From assembly GCF_002836255.1 (NCBI RefSeq), contig NZ_PJAU01000032.1, positions 434,001 through 498,000 on the forward strand: a DNA stretch of 64,000 bases. The letters are read 5' to 3'. The notes beneath the pieces were generated by a model. It ran no database searches and was not told the origin of the DNA. It saw only the letters and a list, made by a program, of their open reading frames with translations. This stretch comes from Colwellia sp. 75C3. GTDB lineage: Bacteria > Pseudomonadota > Gammaproteobacteria > Enterobacterales > Alteromonadaceae. This document shows positions 25,877 through 35,406 of the stretch, in pieces (position 1 is the first letter of the stretch; each line of letters opens with the position of its first letter). Both the position numbers and the translations under genes were made by a program.

Positions 25877-26515
25877 TTACTGTGCGTCCGGTTGATTTTC
25901 CGGTAAGGCTTTAATAAAGGCAGGTAACTGATTACAATTGTTGACTACTTTGTTGATTAATGGATAAGCACTCATATCAACGTTAAATCGATGAGCATTA
26001 TAAACTTGGGCCACTAAACAAATATCAGCTAATGTTATGGTGTCTGCAAAACAATATTGCCCGGCACAGGTAGTTAACTGTCTTTCTATGGCCATGAAAC
26101 CAACATTCATCCAATGCTCTACCCACCCTTGTTTAGCTTCATTAGTAACAGATAATGAACTAGCTAAGTATTGTTGAACCCGTAAGTTATTGAGTGGGTG
26201 AATTTCACAGGCTACATCTAATGCTAACGCCTGTACTTTAGCCCTACTTTTTATATCTTGTGGATATAAAGCTTTTTCAGGATTACGTAGTTCTAAATAA
26301 TCAATAATAGCTAACGATTGGTTTAATGAGAAGTCACCATCAACTAGCGTAGGTACCAAGTTATTAGGATTGAGTTCACTATATTCATCACTATGTTGCT
26401 CTCCACCATTTTTAACAAGGTGCACTGAGATTGACTCAAAGGCAATGTCCTTTAAATGCAGTGCAATTCTTACGCGATATGCCGCTGTAGAGCGCCAATA
26501 ACCATATAGTTTCAT
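25877..26515 (-). CDS. maiA: Maleylacetoacetate isomerase (zeta-class GST)
   Basis: A 212-aa zeta-class glutathione S-transferase that isomerises maleylacetoacetate to fumarylacetoacetate with glutathione in tyrosine degradation. The N-terminal YWRSTAAYRVRIALHLK corresponds to the bacterial MaiA active-site motif (Ser in RS-x-AA); NPNNLVPTLVDGDFSLNQSLAIIDYLE is the glutathione-binding thioredoxin-fold segment. It follows fah (144-bp gap containing a hairpin). Confidence 0.94.
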   Translation of the reverse strand: MKLYGYWRSTAAYRVRIALHLKDIAFESISVHLVKNGGEQHSDEYSELNPNNLVPTLVDGDFSLNQSLAIIDYLELRNPEKALYPQDIKSRAKVQALALDVACEIHPLNNLRVQQYLASSLSVTNEAKQGWVEHWMNVGFMAIERQLTTCAGQYCFADTITLADICLVAQVYNAHRFNVDMSAYPLINKVVNNCNQLPAFIKALPENQPDAQ

Positions 26516-26548
26516 CGTATTTCCTTAATATAATTATGATCTAAAAAA

Positions 26549-26609
26549 AATGCTAATTACCTGACCAAGTTAACGATTATAGTTAGCTCTGGTGCTGATA
26601 ATTAGCATT
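26549..26609 (-). terminator. Long hairpin between fah and maiA
   Basis: AATGCTAATTA and TAATTAGCATT pair across 39 bases, and on the minus strand the stem runs into eight T's. It looks like a terminator or attenuator for fah, so maiA probably also has its own promoter or receives reduced read-through. Confidence 0.5.
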
Positions 26610-26659
26610 TGTTTATATTTACTTTAAAGCAGATTTAAAAAATCATCACTGCTTAAAAA

Positions 26660-27649
26660 TTACAGTGCTTTATACTCAACCACTTTTTGGTCAATAGAGC
26701 CAAAAATACTTGAACCTTCGCTATCAAACATTTCAATGCGCACGGTATCACCAAAACTCATAAATGGTGTACTTGGCTTACCATCGGCAATAATCTCTAA
26801 CATACGAATTTCAGCTAAACAGCTTGAGCCTGCAGAGCGATCGTAGTTTGAAATGGTACCAGAGCCAATAACACAACCCGCTGATAGTGGGCGTGTTTTT
26901 GCCGCATGTGCAACAATTGTTGGAAAATCAAAAGTCATGTCTACACCACAGTTTGGTTGGCCAAACAGTGCTTCATTTAAATGAGTGGTTAATGGTAAAT
27001 GTAATTTTTTACCATCCCAAGCATCACCTAGTTCATCTGGCGTTACTGCTACCGGAGAAAATGCGCTTGAAGGTTTAGAGGCAAAAAAACCAAAACCTTT
27101 CGCTAATTCACCCGGAATAAGATTACGTAGTGAAACATCATTTACTAGCATTAATAATTTGATGTGACTTGCGGCTTGTTCAGCCGATGCGCCCATAGGA
27201 ACATCATCGGTGATCACGGCGACTTCAGACTCAAAATCGATACCGTATTCTTCACTCGCAATTGAAATATCATCACGTGGGCCAATAAATGCGTCTGATC
27301 CACCTTGATACATTAATGGATCAGTCCAGAATGTTGCCGGCATTTCAGCATTTCTTGCTTTACGCACTAATTCAACATGATTTACATAAGCGCTGCCATC
27401 AGCCCATTGATAAGCGCGTGGCAAAGGTGATTCACATTCAGCTTGTTCAAAAGCTAACGTATCACTAATTTCATTATTATTTAACGATTGATACACTTCA
27501 GCCAATTTTGGTGAGATCTCGCTCCAGTTATCAATGGCAGCTTGTAAAGTTGCGGCAATATCACTTACCACTACAGCTTTATCAAGAGCGCGGCTAACAA
27601 CAACGAGTTGACCATCGCGTGTATTATTTTTAAGTGTTGCTAATTTCAT
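26660..27649 (-). CDS. fahA: Fumarylacetoacetate hydrolase
   Basis: A 329-aa fumarylacetoacetase-family enzyme that cleaves fumarylacetoacetate to fumarate and acetoacetate, the last step of tyrosine catabolism. The metal-binding region EYGIDFESEVAVITDDVP and the later SAGCVIGSGTISNYDRSAGSSCLAE and GDTVRIEMFDSEGSSIFG are typical. The short two-domain form is usual in gammaproteobacteria. It lies immediately upstream of maiA on the same strand. Symbol by function. Confidence 0.9.
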   Translation of the reverse strand: MKLATLKNNTRDGQLVVVSRALDKAVVVSDIAATLQAAIDNWSEISPKLAEVYQSLNNNEISDTLAFEQAECESPLPRAYQWADGSAYVNHVELVRKARNAEMPATFWTDPLMYQGGSDAFIGPRDDISIASEEYGIDFESEVAVITDDVPMGASAEQAASHIKLLMLVNDVSLRNLIPGELAKGFGFFASKPSSAFSPVAVTPDELGDAWDGKKLHLPLTTHLNEALFGQPNCGVDMTFDFPTIVAHAAKTRPLSAGCVIGSGTISNYDRSAGSSCLAEIRMLEIIADGKPSTPFMSFGDTVRIEMFDSEGSSIFGSIDQKVVEYKAL

Positions 27650-27823
27650 TCTTAAACCTTTTTAATTATAACTATAATAGTTATCGATACATTTAAAGCA
27701 TAAAAGTATGGTACAAATATTTTCACTGACAACCAAGCAATAGCTTCAGCTTAGTAAAAACAAGTCGGAAAATTATCTTTACGGCTTTTATTACACTGCT
27801 TGCTAAGTTCAACCTTGGATAAT

Positions 27824-29374
27824 TTAAATTTTAACTGTTTTTTTATTAATATCGTATTCACGTAACTTGTTAGCAATCGCAGTATGGCTAAGACCAAGTT
27901 TTTTAGCGAGTTGTCTAGTGCTTGGGTAAGCAGGATACAATTTACGTAATAAGTTTGCTTCAAAGCTTTTTACTGCGGCATCTAATGTACCTTCAAACTC
28001 TTGCTCTAAGTAGCCATGTTCTCGGGTATAAGCAGGTAATTGTAGGTGAGTCGTTTCTATTTCATCACCTTCTAGTAACGAAGCAGCACGTGTGAGTACA
28101 TTTTCTAATTGACGAATATTACCTGGCCATGGATAGTGCTCAATAAAATCACGACAATCATCACTGACTTTCAGGTGAGTACGGCCAATTTGCTGTGCGG
28201 CCTTAACTATGAAAAACTCGGCAAGTGGTAAAATGTCACTGCGACGCTCTCTAAGTGCAGGTAACGTGAGGCCAAATACGTTTAATCGGTAATACAGATC
28301 TTCTCTAAAATCACCTATTGAAACAAGATTAAGTAGATCCTTGTTGGTAGAGCTAATAATCCGTACATTAACGGTGACTTCTTGCTCAGAATCTACACGC
28401 CTAAAACTGCCGTGTTGAATGACGCGTAATAACTTACTTTGCAGTTTGGCTGACATCTCGCCAATTTCATCAAGAAATACCGTGCCACCATCGGCTAATT
28501 CAAAAATGCCACGCTTACTTAATTCTTGCGCTTTTTCACCGACACCAAATAATTCAGACTCTGCTACATCATCAGGTAAGGCTGCACAATTTAATGTCAT
28601 AAAAGGACGTTCTGCGCGTTCACTAGCTCCATGACACGCTCTGGCAAGTAATTCTTTACCAGTGCCTGTTTCACCCATAATTAAAATGGAAGAATCGAGT
28701 GATGACATGCGTTTAGCTTCACGAATAACTTTTCGCATTGCGCTTGAACTTGCTTGAATGCCTGAAAAGGTATTTTCGCTAGGCTGTTTGAATGCATTCA
28801 TCTGTTGACCAAGACGTGCTTCAGATTTCAGAATTAACACTGCACCAGCAAGTACTTGATTATCTTCTTCGCCTGCGACGTGAATTGGCATGATATCTGC
28901 GACAAAATCATCACCTTGGAATTTTAAACGGCGGGTTTGAGCAAGTACATCACTGGCATCTAACCAGCGATTAAAGTTAAAACCTTTTAGCCATAAACTG
29001 ATATGTTGACCAATAAGAGACTCTTCACTTTCACCAATAATACTAGAGGCGATAGTGTTCACAATGCGGATATTACCTTTTCTATCGATAGAGATAAAAG
29101 GGTCGGGGAAGGTTTTTATTAACGTCGCAAGTTCATTTCTTTCACGCTCAGATGGCATGTAAGGAGCAGTTTTTACATCACCTACCCCTTCAATCAAGCG
29201 TAATTGTGGCATAAATGTTTGCAAATCAGAAAAATCTAAATCGGGGATATTTATATAAATACGCCCTGGCTGCATTAACTCAATACCACGTACATTTATG
29301 CCGTGTTCGACAAATATACCTAATACTTTTTGCCCCATACCAACACGGTCATGACAAGTAATTTCCAAACGCAT
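27824..29374 (-). CDS. tyrR: TyrR, aromatic amino acid regulator
   Basis: About 516 aa. The ATG at 29374 gives MRLEITCHDRVGMGQKVLG, the standard TyrR ACT-domain start, and has AGGG eight bases upstream; a TTG nine codons earlier is in frame but unlikely. Order: ACT domain (1-70), PAS domain (about 75-190, ISIDRKGNIRIVNTIAS), AAA+ ATPase (about 200-430, MGETGTGKELLARACHG, ADGGTVFLDEIGEM) and a C-terminal Fis-type helix-turn-helix (STRQLAKKLGLSHTAIANKLREY). The sigma54-contacting GAFTGA loop is missing, replaced by GVGEKAQEL, as in known TyrR, so it should not activate sigma54. It controls aromatic amino acid genes; flanking phh and fah/mai genes fit. Confidence 0.94.
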   Translation of the reverse strand: MRLEITCHDRVGMGQKVLGIFVEHGINVRGIELMQPGRIYINIPDLDFSDLQTFMPQLRLIEGVGDVKTAPYMPSERERNELATLIKTFPDPFISIDRKGNIRIVNTIASSIIGESEESLIGQHISLWLKGFNFNRWLDASDVLAQTRRLKFQGDDFVADIMPIHVAGEEDNQVLAGAVLILKSEARLGQQMNAFKQPSENTFSGIQASSSAMRKVIREAKRMSSLDSSILIMGETGTGKELLARACHGASERAERPFMTLNCAALPDDVAESELFGVGEKAQELSKRGIFELADGGTVFLDEIGEMSAKLQSKLLRVIQHGSFRRVDSEQEVTVNVRIISSTNKDLLNLVSIGDFREDLYYRLNVFGLTLPALRERRSDILPLAEFFIVKAAQQIGRTHLKVSDDCRDFIEHYPWPGNIRQLENVLTRAASLLEGDEIETTHLQLPAYTREHGYLEQEFEGTLDAAVKSFEANLLRKLYPAYPSTRQLAKKLGLSHTAIANKLREYDINKKTVKI

Positions 29375-29413
29375 TACACAAGCCCTTAATTTAGAATTCA
29401 AGAAAAGGGCTAT

Positions 29414-29431
29414 TGTAAACTAATTTTTACG
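29414..29431. promoter_or_regulatory. Candidate TYR box upstream of tyrR
   Basis: TGTAAA-CTAATT-TTTACG matches the TyrR box TGTAAA-N6-TTTACA at 11 of 12 positions. It lies 40 bp upstream of the tyrR start, so autoregulation is likely. Confidence 0.72.
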
Positions 29432-29508
29432 ATAATAAAGCACAACATCACCAAACACCACTTTGATGAATATTGTACTTTATTAACTTATCATCTACTT
29501 GGAATGAA

Positions 29509-29862
29509 TTATTCGCCTAGTTGATCTGTTTTTGCGGCACAAATGAAATCATTTTTATGCAAACCACCTATCGAGTGTGTCCACCAAGTCACGGTTACTT
29601 TGCCCCATTCAAGTAAAATCGAAGGGTGATGGAATTCACTTTCCGCCAATTCAGAAACTTTATTAGCAAATGCCCATGCTAGCTTGTAGTTTTTAAACTT
29701 GAATTCACGCTCAAGCATCATCACATTATCACGTACTTGTGGAACCCAATCAGGAATTACTCCAATCAGTTCTTTTAGTTCTTCGTCTGATACTTTTGGC
29801 GCATCTACGTGGCAGGCTTCACAGACCTGACTTGCCAATTTATTACTTGATTGTGTTGTCAT
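29509..29862 (-). CDS. phhB: Pterin-4a-carbinolamine dehydratase
   Basis: A 117-aa protein that regenerates the tetrahydropterin cofactor of phenylalanine hydroxylase. The [44 protein letters not shown] region (spread over about residues 50-95) carries the E-x-x-HHP catalytic motif and the T-W-W-T-H-x-I/L-G-G-L ending of the family. It follows phhA by 73 bp on the same strand, as in other phhAB pairs. Confidence 0.95.
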   Translation of the reverse strand: MTTQSSNKLASQVCEACHVDAPKVSDEELKELIGVIPDWVPQVRDNVMMLEREFKFKNYKLAWAFANKVSELAESEFHHPSILLEWGKVTVTWWTHSIGGLHKNDFICAAKTDQLGE

Positions 29863-29935
29863 TCTTAATCCTTATATTATTCTTTATTTTAGTCTATGGG
29901 TTGCCATAGTATTTTTTATTGCAGTCACAAAGTAA

Positions 29936-30739
29936 TTAACTGGCTTGCTTAGCTGGAAACCTTGCTTCATGTAGACCTAACATTTGTGCTTTAGCTACAA
30001 GCTCCATGATGTCATCTACCTCAAATTTTCTAATTTCATCCAAGTCAGATACTTTTGTCAGCATATAATAAATAGGCTGCATAATATCTATGCGGTAAGG
30101 GGTTCTTAAAATATCGAGTACATCAAAATTCTGTCGAACGGCGTCTTTGCTATTGATAGCAAAGTCAGTTTCACCCGGAGAAGAAAGTACACCACCACCA
30201 TAAATACGTAGGCCTTTAGGTGTATCAAGTAAACCAAATTCTATGGTAAACCAATATAAGCGAGCTAAAAACACGCGCTGTTCTTTCGTCGCGTTTAAGC
30301 CCATTTTCCCATAAGCTTCGGTGTAATTCGCAAATGATGGATTGGTTAATAATGGGCAATGACCAAATATCTCATGAAAAATATCAGGCTCTTGTAAATA
30401 GTCCATTTCCTCACGACTTCGAATAAAGGTTGCTACTGGAAATTTCTTTTCAGAAAGTAATCTAAAAAATTCACCAAAACCTATCAGTGCCGGCACCGGA
30501 TAACATTCCCAGCCTGTCGTTGCCTTCAGTACTTTACTGACATCACCCAACTGAGGGATGCGGTCTGTCGATAAGTTTAATTTTTCTAAGCCGTCATGAT
30601 ATTCATCACAAGCTTTATCTTTAATACATGCTAATTGACGAGTGAATAGCTCTTGCCAAATTAAATTTTCTTCTGCTGACCAGTGTATGAAGCCCTCTTC
30701 ATCAGGGACTTTTGAAACATACTTTGTTCCTTTCGACAT
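29936..30739 (-). CDS. phhA: Phenylalanine 4-hydroxylase
   Basis: A 267-aa iron- and tetrahydropterin-dependent enzyme converting phenylalanine to tyrosine. The iron ligands are H122 and H127 (FHEIFGHCPLL) and E167 (YWFTIEFGL). The N-terminal VPDEEGFIHWSAEEN and YPVPALI are typical of bacterial PhhA. It heads the phhA-phhB pair; the 217-bp upstream region holds a candidate TYR box at 30897, suggesting TyrR control. Confidence 0.96.
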   Translation of the reverse strand: MSKGTKYVSKVPDEEGFIHWSAEENLIWQELFTRQLACIKDKACDEYHDGLEKLNLSTDRIPQLGDVSKVLKATTGWECYPVPALIGFGEFFRLLSEKKFPVATFIRSREEMDYLQEPDIFHEIFGHCPLLTNPSFANYTEAYGKMGLNATKEQRVFLARLYWFTIEFGLLDTPKGLRIYGGGVLSSPGETDFAINSKDAVRQNFDVLDILRTPYRIDIMQPIYYMLTKVSDLDEIRKFEVDDIMELVAKAQMLGLHEARFPAKQAS

Positions 30740-30896
30740 GTTATTGACCTTTATTTCTAAGCGACTTTGTTTGTTTTTTTAAAGTTAACGTTTTTAATGT
30801 AATAATTTTTATTATGTTGCTGTATTCATCTTAAGACATCAGGACAGATAAAATAAAGCAACACAGAACGGTTAAAAAACAAACAAAGTCTTTTGT

Positions 30897-30914
30897 TGTA
30901 CATGAAAGGTTACA
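30897..30914. promoter_or_regulatory. Candidate TYR box upstream of phhA
   Basis: TGTACA-TGAAAG-GTTACA matches TGTAAA-N6-TTTACA at 10 of 12 positions. It is 158 bp before the phhA start and between phhA and ycjF. Confidence 0.5.
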
Positions 30915-30956
30915 TGAGCGATAACATGACGGTTTAAAGTATGGCGGTTTCTACAA

Positions 30957-32084
30957 CTATTTCTTAGCAGGACTAAGCAAAGATTTAATTTGCTGAGCTA
31001 TTTTTTTACGAACATGCGTTAATTTAGGTTTCTCTTCAAAAGGGATAGGACGACATAACTCCATTGTTTTTGCACCTAAACGAGCCGTTAGCATGCCAGC
31101 ACCTAATCCTTGCGCAAATCGAGCCGATAATTTCCCGAGTAACTCAGCACCTAACATATCACTACCAAAATCAGCGACTAACTCACTCGCACCAGCATAA
31201 GCCATATTGACAAAAACCTGCTTTATTAACTTAATACGGCTCCAATAGCCTAATTTCAAGCCATAAAGTCCGGAAATTTTATTTATCATACGTAAATTAC
31301 GTGACAACATAATTAACATATCGATTAAAGCAACCGGGCTTAGAGCGACTAAAACAACCGCTTCAGTAGAGAATTTTGCGACTTCGTTTAAGGCTTTATC
31401 ATCAACCTTAGTTAACACCACGCGAGAATAGAGCTGAACTAATTCAGTCGAAGTATAATCTGCCGCTAATGCATCATGCCAAACCTGCTGTTCTTTCGGG
31501 CAATCAAAGACAAGGTCACAAGGCAGGTTTTCGGTTATTTTGTCACAAAACGCTTTACCACGTTTATTAGATTTTTCTGTTAATTGTTCCGTGTCTATTA
31601 ATAAAATTTCAGTAGCTTGCTGCTTCATTTCTTGACGTTTTTTAAACTGCTTAAGCCCAATAAACTCACGCCATAGATAATTCCCACTGACTAAGGTCAA
31701 GGCTGCTAATAACAGCGCATATAGGCTAGTAATTAGTGGCGACTGTTCAAAACCAGCAATAAAGAAATCTACCGCTTCAATAGCTAGTAACGTGACAAAC
31801 AAGGCGGTGATTGTTCGCCATAACCATGAAGCTTTATCGCCCTTTAAACTATTGGCATCTTGATGAAGTTGCTCAGCATTAAGTTCAGTTTCCCTTACCT
31901 CATCAAGGCTACTTTCATCAAGAGACATAGGTAAATAAGCATCATTATCAAAAACAACTTGTTCGGTAAAAGTCGTACTGCCGTCCTCGTTTTTAAAAGT
32001 TACTTTATCAGCTGATGTCACAGTGTCACTTTCGTTAAAAATTATTTGTTGCTGTTGTGAGTTTTCATTGTCTTTAGTGGTCAT
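30957..32084 (-). CDS. ycjF: YcjF-family (TIGR01620) inner-membrane protein
   Basis: A 375-aa protein with an acidic N-terminal cytoplasmic part, two adjacent membrane helices (about 92-135, WRTITALFVTLLAIEAVDFF and ITSLYALLLAALTLVSGNYLW), and a C-terminal hydrophobic domain (about 240-350, FSTEAVVLVALSPVALIDMLIML). It is the family paired with YcjX and induced with the phage-shock response in E. coli. It overlaps ycjX by four bases (ATGA). Precise role is unknown. Confidence 0.88.
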   Translation of the reverse strand: MTTKDNENSQQQQIIFNESDTVTSADKVTFKNEDGSTTFTEQVVFDNDAYLPMSLDESSLDEVRETELNAEQLHQDANSLKGDKASWLWRTITALFVTLLAIEAVDFFIAGFEQSPLITSLYALLLAALTLVSGNYLWREFIGLKQFKKRQEMKQQATEILLIDTEQLTEKSNKRGKAFCDKITENLPCDLVFDCPKEQQVWHDALAADYTSTELVQLYSRVVLTKVDDKALNEVAKFSTEAVVLVALSPVALIDMLIMLSRNLRMINKISGLYGLKLGYWSRIKLIKQVFVNMAYAGASELVADFGSDMLGAELLGKLSARFAQGLGAGMLTARLGAKTMELCRPIPFEEKPKLTHVRKKIAQQIKSLLSPAKK

Positions 32085-33556
32085 ATCATTTTATCTGCTA
32101 GTAAGAACTGTAAGACTTGATCCATTCGCACATGTGGTAAACATTGCTGTTTGTTAAGTCCACTTAAGGGTGCAAACTCTATAAAATTGAAATTATTCGA
32201 TTGCCAATAATCATCATTGGGTAACTGACTCGGTACCGCGCCTGGAAACACGGTAATTTTTTGGCCAAAGATACCTGATGACTCTGTTGCATTTGGCTGA
32301 GCTATAGTTTTTCCTTGAATAACGGGAACATCTTTACCTTTATGCTTACTGACACCTGAGTTGGTCGATTTAACAGAAGCTATCGCTAACGTTTTAACTT
32401 GCACTGCTTCATAGTTTAAATGATGTTTGTTTTGATGAATCAACTGATTTAGCAATGCTACCATAGGTGCATGTTGCTCTGGAGTTACATGGTCAGCTTT
32501 TGTTGCGCCAAAAAGTAGTTTGTCAATCTTAGGTGAAAATAACCGAGAAAATATTCCTGACTTACCATAATGATAACTTTCTAAAATCATCGACATCGCT
32601 AACTCTAAATCAGCAAAACTTTCTTTGCCTTTATTTAAAGGTTTTAAACAATCTGCCAGTACTATTTGTCGGTCAAAGCGAAGAAAGTGTTCGCGGTAGA
32701 ATTTACGAACCACCTGCTCTTTATATTCGAGGTAACGTAAACGCAGCATGCCAATCAAGCTATCATCAGGTGCATTTTGATAATCATTACCATCAAGGCT
32801 ATCTAGACCAGGGAAAGGGAAAAACTCTAAAATGGGTGCCCCCGCTAAATCACCAGGTAATATAAACCGGCCCGGTTGGATAACTGATAAACCTAGTTCG
32901 TAGCGGAAAGTATGCAATAACGCGGTATATTCCTGTGCTAACTCCGCTAGAAGCTCTTCACTTGCACAAGCGAAGGGATCTAACTGTGTAAGCTTAGTCA
33001 GAAAACCTTTACTCTGTTCTGCCCTTGGCGAACTTGTCATTAATGCATGTGTTTGCTGCGACCATTCTTGATATGTTTGCTTGAGCATAGGTAAGTCAAG
33101 TAACCACTCACCTGGATAATCAGTAATATCTAATGTTAACGTTGCCATGTCAGTGGCATATTTAAGTATTGAATTCTTCGGTTGATACCGAATAGCCAAA
33201 CGTAATTCGCTGATACCATGAGTAGGCTCTGGCCAAGTTGCTGGCTCCGATGTTAACGCAGAAATCGCTGCATCATAATCAAACCTTGGTACATGGTAGT
33301 GCTGTTGTGGCACTCGCTTAGCGGCAATGAAATTACCATGATGTACGGGATCGAAAAAACTGAGCTTGGTGCCATTACCTTCATTAATCAATTGATTCAC
33401 CAATGAAGTGATAAATGCTGTTTTACCGCTACGGCTTAAGCCAGTAACGGCCAATGTCACATGCTGATCGATAGTACGACTGAGTAACTCATTGGCTTTA
33501 TTTTTTAGCTTATCTAAGCCACGTTTTGATAGTATCGATTTACTTATTATTGCCAT
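32081..33556 (-). CDS. ycjX: YcjX-family GTPase-like protein
   Basis: A 491-aa P-loop NTPase. The Walker A AVTGLSRSGKTAFI (about residues 36-49) lies near the N-terminus, followed by FFDPVHHGNF, TLDITDYPGEWLLDLPM (switch II-like) and FGATKADHV (a G4-like TKxD motif). YcjX is a conserved partner of YcjF and part of the E. coli PspF regulon. Here it is separated from pspC by a terminator and a 240-bp gap, so it may have its own promoter. Confidence 0.9.
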   Translation of the reverse strand: MAIISKSILSKRGLDKLKNKANELLSRTIDQHVTLAVTGLSRSGKTAFITSLVNQLINEGNGTKLSFFDPVHHGNFIAAKRVPQQHYHVPRFDYDAAISALTSEPATWPEPTHGISELRLAIRYQPKNSILKYATDMATLTLDITDYPGEWLLDLPMLKQTYQEWSQQTHALMTSSPRAEQSKGFLTKLTQLDPFACASEELLAELAQEYTALLHTFRYELGLSVIQPGRFILPGDLAGAPILEFFPFPGLDSLDGNDYQNAPDDSLIGMLRLRYLEYKEQVVRKFYREHFLRFDRQIVLADCLKPLNKGKESFADLELAMSMILESYHYGKSGIFSRLFSPKIDKLLFGATKADHVTPEQHAPMVALLNQLIHQNKHHLNYEAVQVKTLAIASVKSTNSGVSKHKGKDVPVIQGKTIAQPNATESSGIFGQKITVFPGAVPSQLPNDDYWQSNNFNFIEFAPLSGLNKQQCLPHVRMDQVLQFLLADKMI

Positions 33557-33719
33557 AAAGTTAATGCCATAACGAATTGATAACTTATAAATTTCATCTG
33601 ATTAGATCTAATTTGATAATAAGGACTTTTAATAATAATTACACCTCATTAATTGATTTTTACTATATAAATTAAAACTAAGCGATTAGAAGTAAATATA
33701 CTTTTTATTACGAATAAAT

Positions 33720-33750
33720 AAAAAAGCTGTCAACTGACAGCTTTTTTGAC
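33720..33750. terminator. Terminator between pspC and ycjX
   Basis: AAAAAAGCTGTCA and TGACAGCTTTTTT form a 13-bp stem on a very short loop, with A and T tracts. It terminates the minus-strand pspABC operon. Confidence 0.9.
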
Positions 33751-33796
33751 AACTTGATATTATTGCACTCGGACTTATTTATTGATCCGTTTAATA

Positions 33797-34249
33797 TTAC
33801 AGCTTATTAATTTCTCTAGAAACGGTAAACTCAGCCGATGTAACATATTGCTCCATCGCTTGTACCTTTCCTTCTAGCGAACGAAACTTACGGCGAATAT
33901 CATAAAGTGCTTGTTTAGGTGGTTCACCTGCTTGCCAAATTCGAGCTTTCACCTTAATTGACTCATTGCTTACATCAACCTTTTGCTTTCCTTGCTGGTC
34001 ACGCTTCGCATATTGGCTTTCACTTGATTCATGATTGCTGTTAGTTATTTTCTCTGGCGTTTTATCTAGAATAAACCAACCGGCTATATAGCCTAGGATA
34101 AGAAACGGCATACCAAACAACACACCTGAAACCACTAGTATTCGAACTAACCAAGTTTCCCAACCAAAGTAATCGGCTATGCCCGCGCAAACACCAGCTA
34201 TCTTACCTTGCTCGGCGTTGCGATATAATTCTCCTCTTTTTCGATTCAT
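33797..34249 (-). CDS. pspC: Phage-shock protein C
   Basis: A 150-aa inner-membrane protein. The PspC domain spans residues 5-70 (LYRNAEQGKIAGVCAGIADYFGWETWLVRIL then a membrane helix FGMPFLILGYIAGWFIL), followed by a cytoplasmic linker and a short C-terminal coiled coil. With PspB it senses envelope stress and releases PspF from PspA. It overlaps pspB by four bases. Confidence 0.93.
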   Translation of the reverse strand: MNRKRGELYRNAEQGKIAGVCAGIADYFGWETWLVRILVVSGVLFGMPFLILGYIAGWFILDKTPEKITNSNHESSESQYAKRDQQGKQKVDVSNESIKVKARIWQAGEPPKQALYDIRRKFRSLEGKVQAMEQYVTSAEFTVSREINKL

Positions 34250-34473
34250 AATTTGGTTCTCCAGTTTGGGGTCTCCACATCTAAAATCGCTTCGAGGGTT
34301 TGAATCCTATCAGCCATGGTATCTGCAACTTCTGATAATTCTGATAATTGAATATACTCTTCTTGGCTCAAGCCTTGGCTAACTTGCTTTTTACTGCGGT
34401 AATGCAAAACCAGCCATATTGGAGCAACAATAATCATAAAAATAATAACGGGCGCAACGATGATCTCTTCCAC
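34246..34473 (-). CDS. pspB: Phage-shock protein B
   Basis: A 75-aa protein: an N-terminal membrane helix (residues 4-26, IIVAPVIIFMIIVAPIWLVLHY), then a leucine-zipper-like segment (LSELSEVADTMADRIQTLEAILD). It is the PspC partner in stress sensing. It sits 41 bp after pspA and overlaps pspC (ATGA). Confidence 0.93.
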   Translation of the reverse strand: MEEIIVAPVIIFMIIVAPIWLVLHYRSKKQVSQGLSQEEYIQLSELSEVADTMADRIQTLEAILDVETPNWRTKL

Positions 34474-34514
34474 AATACTTCTCCTTTATCCTATTCTACC
34501 GATAGTTTTATTTA

Positions 34515-35180
34515 TTATTTTTGTTTACTTTTCATCTTAGCCTTTAACTGCGCTAATTCATCATCAACTTTTTCATCGGATGCAAGACCCGCAATCTCAT
34601 CTGCTAATGATTTACTGCCTAAATCATATGATTCAACGGCAGCCTCGATATCATCAACTTTACGTTCATAATGATCAAAACGATTTAAAGCATCATTAAC
34701 GCGTGTACTGTGAATATTTTCTTTTACTTTTAAACGAGAGCTCGCAGATTTTTCACGAATAACAATAGCCTTTTGACGAACCTTTGCATCGCTAAGCTTA
34801 TCTTGTAGTTGTGATATTTCATCTTGAAGCTTACTAAGGTGTTCATCGGTATGTGCTAACTCATCGACTAACGCCTGTGCACTTTCACTACTCTTTTTCT
34901 TTTCCATCAAAGCAGCACGCGCTAAATCTTCACGGTCTTTATTTAAAGCCAATTCAGCTTTTTCTTGCCATTGTTGTGCATCTTGCTCAAGGCGGATCAC
35001 TTGGCGAGATAATTCTTTTTTATCTGCCAGTGTTTTTGCTGAGCTAGAACGTACTTCAACTAAGGTATCTTCCATTTCCTGAATGATCAAACGTACCATT
35101 TTTGCTGGATCTTCGGCTTTGTCTAATAAATTATTAATATTAGAATTAATTATATCTGTGAATCTTGAAAAAATACCCAT
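34515..35180 (-). CDS. pspA: Phage-shock protein A
   Basis: A 221-aa peripheral membrane protein, nearly all coiled coil (residues 25-185), with the amphipathic N-terminal helix MGIFSRFTDIINSNINNLL. It stabilises the inner membrane and inhibits PspF. First gene of pspABC. Divergent pspF and a candidate sigma54 promoter lie upstream. Confidence 0.95.
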   Translation of the reverse strand: MGIFSRFTDIINSNINNLLDKAEDPAKMVRLIIQEMEDTLVEVRSSSAKTLADKKELSRQVIRLEQDAQQWQEKAELALNKDREDLARAALMEKKKSSESAQALVDELAHTDEHLSKLQDEISQLQDKLSDAKVRQKAIVIREKSASSRLKVKENIHSTRVNDALNRFDHYERKVDDIEAAVESYDLGSKSLADEIAGLASDEKVDDELAQLKAKMKSKQK

Positions 35181-35265
35181 AACAACTTCCTCAACTGATG
35201 GCTAAATCATGCTTACTTTACATAAACTAAGCATTAACTTAGCGCTGAATTACTATTTATATACA

Positions 35266-35282
35266 TTCATGTTTTACGCCAA
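35266..35282 (-). promoter_or_regulatory. Candidate sigma54 promoter of pspABC
   Basis: On the minus strand TTGGCGTAAAACATGAA partly fits the -24/-12 consensus (TTGGCAC-N5-TTGCA): the GG element is good, the -12 element weak. It lies 86 bp upstream of pspA, where a PspF-dependent promoter is expected. The remainder of 35181-35406 is AT-rich and must hold the PspF binding sites and the pspF promoter. Confidence 0.35.
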
Positions 35283-35406
35283 CTTTTAAAACAACACTAA
35301 ACATATGTTTTATATAACTTTATTATTTATTCAAAAAAGACTTTAAACCGCTTAAGTAATAAAATACACTATTTGTTAGTGAAATAAACCAACATTTGAG
35401 TTTACT

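Noticed and set aside
27751..27963. Minus-strand 70-aa frame overlapping the end of tyrR
   Set aside because: Out of frame with tyrR, no ribosome-binding site and poor composition.
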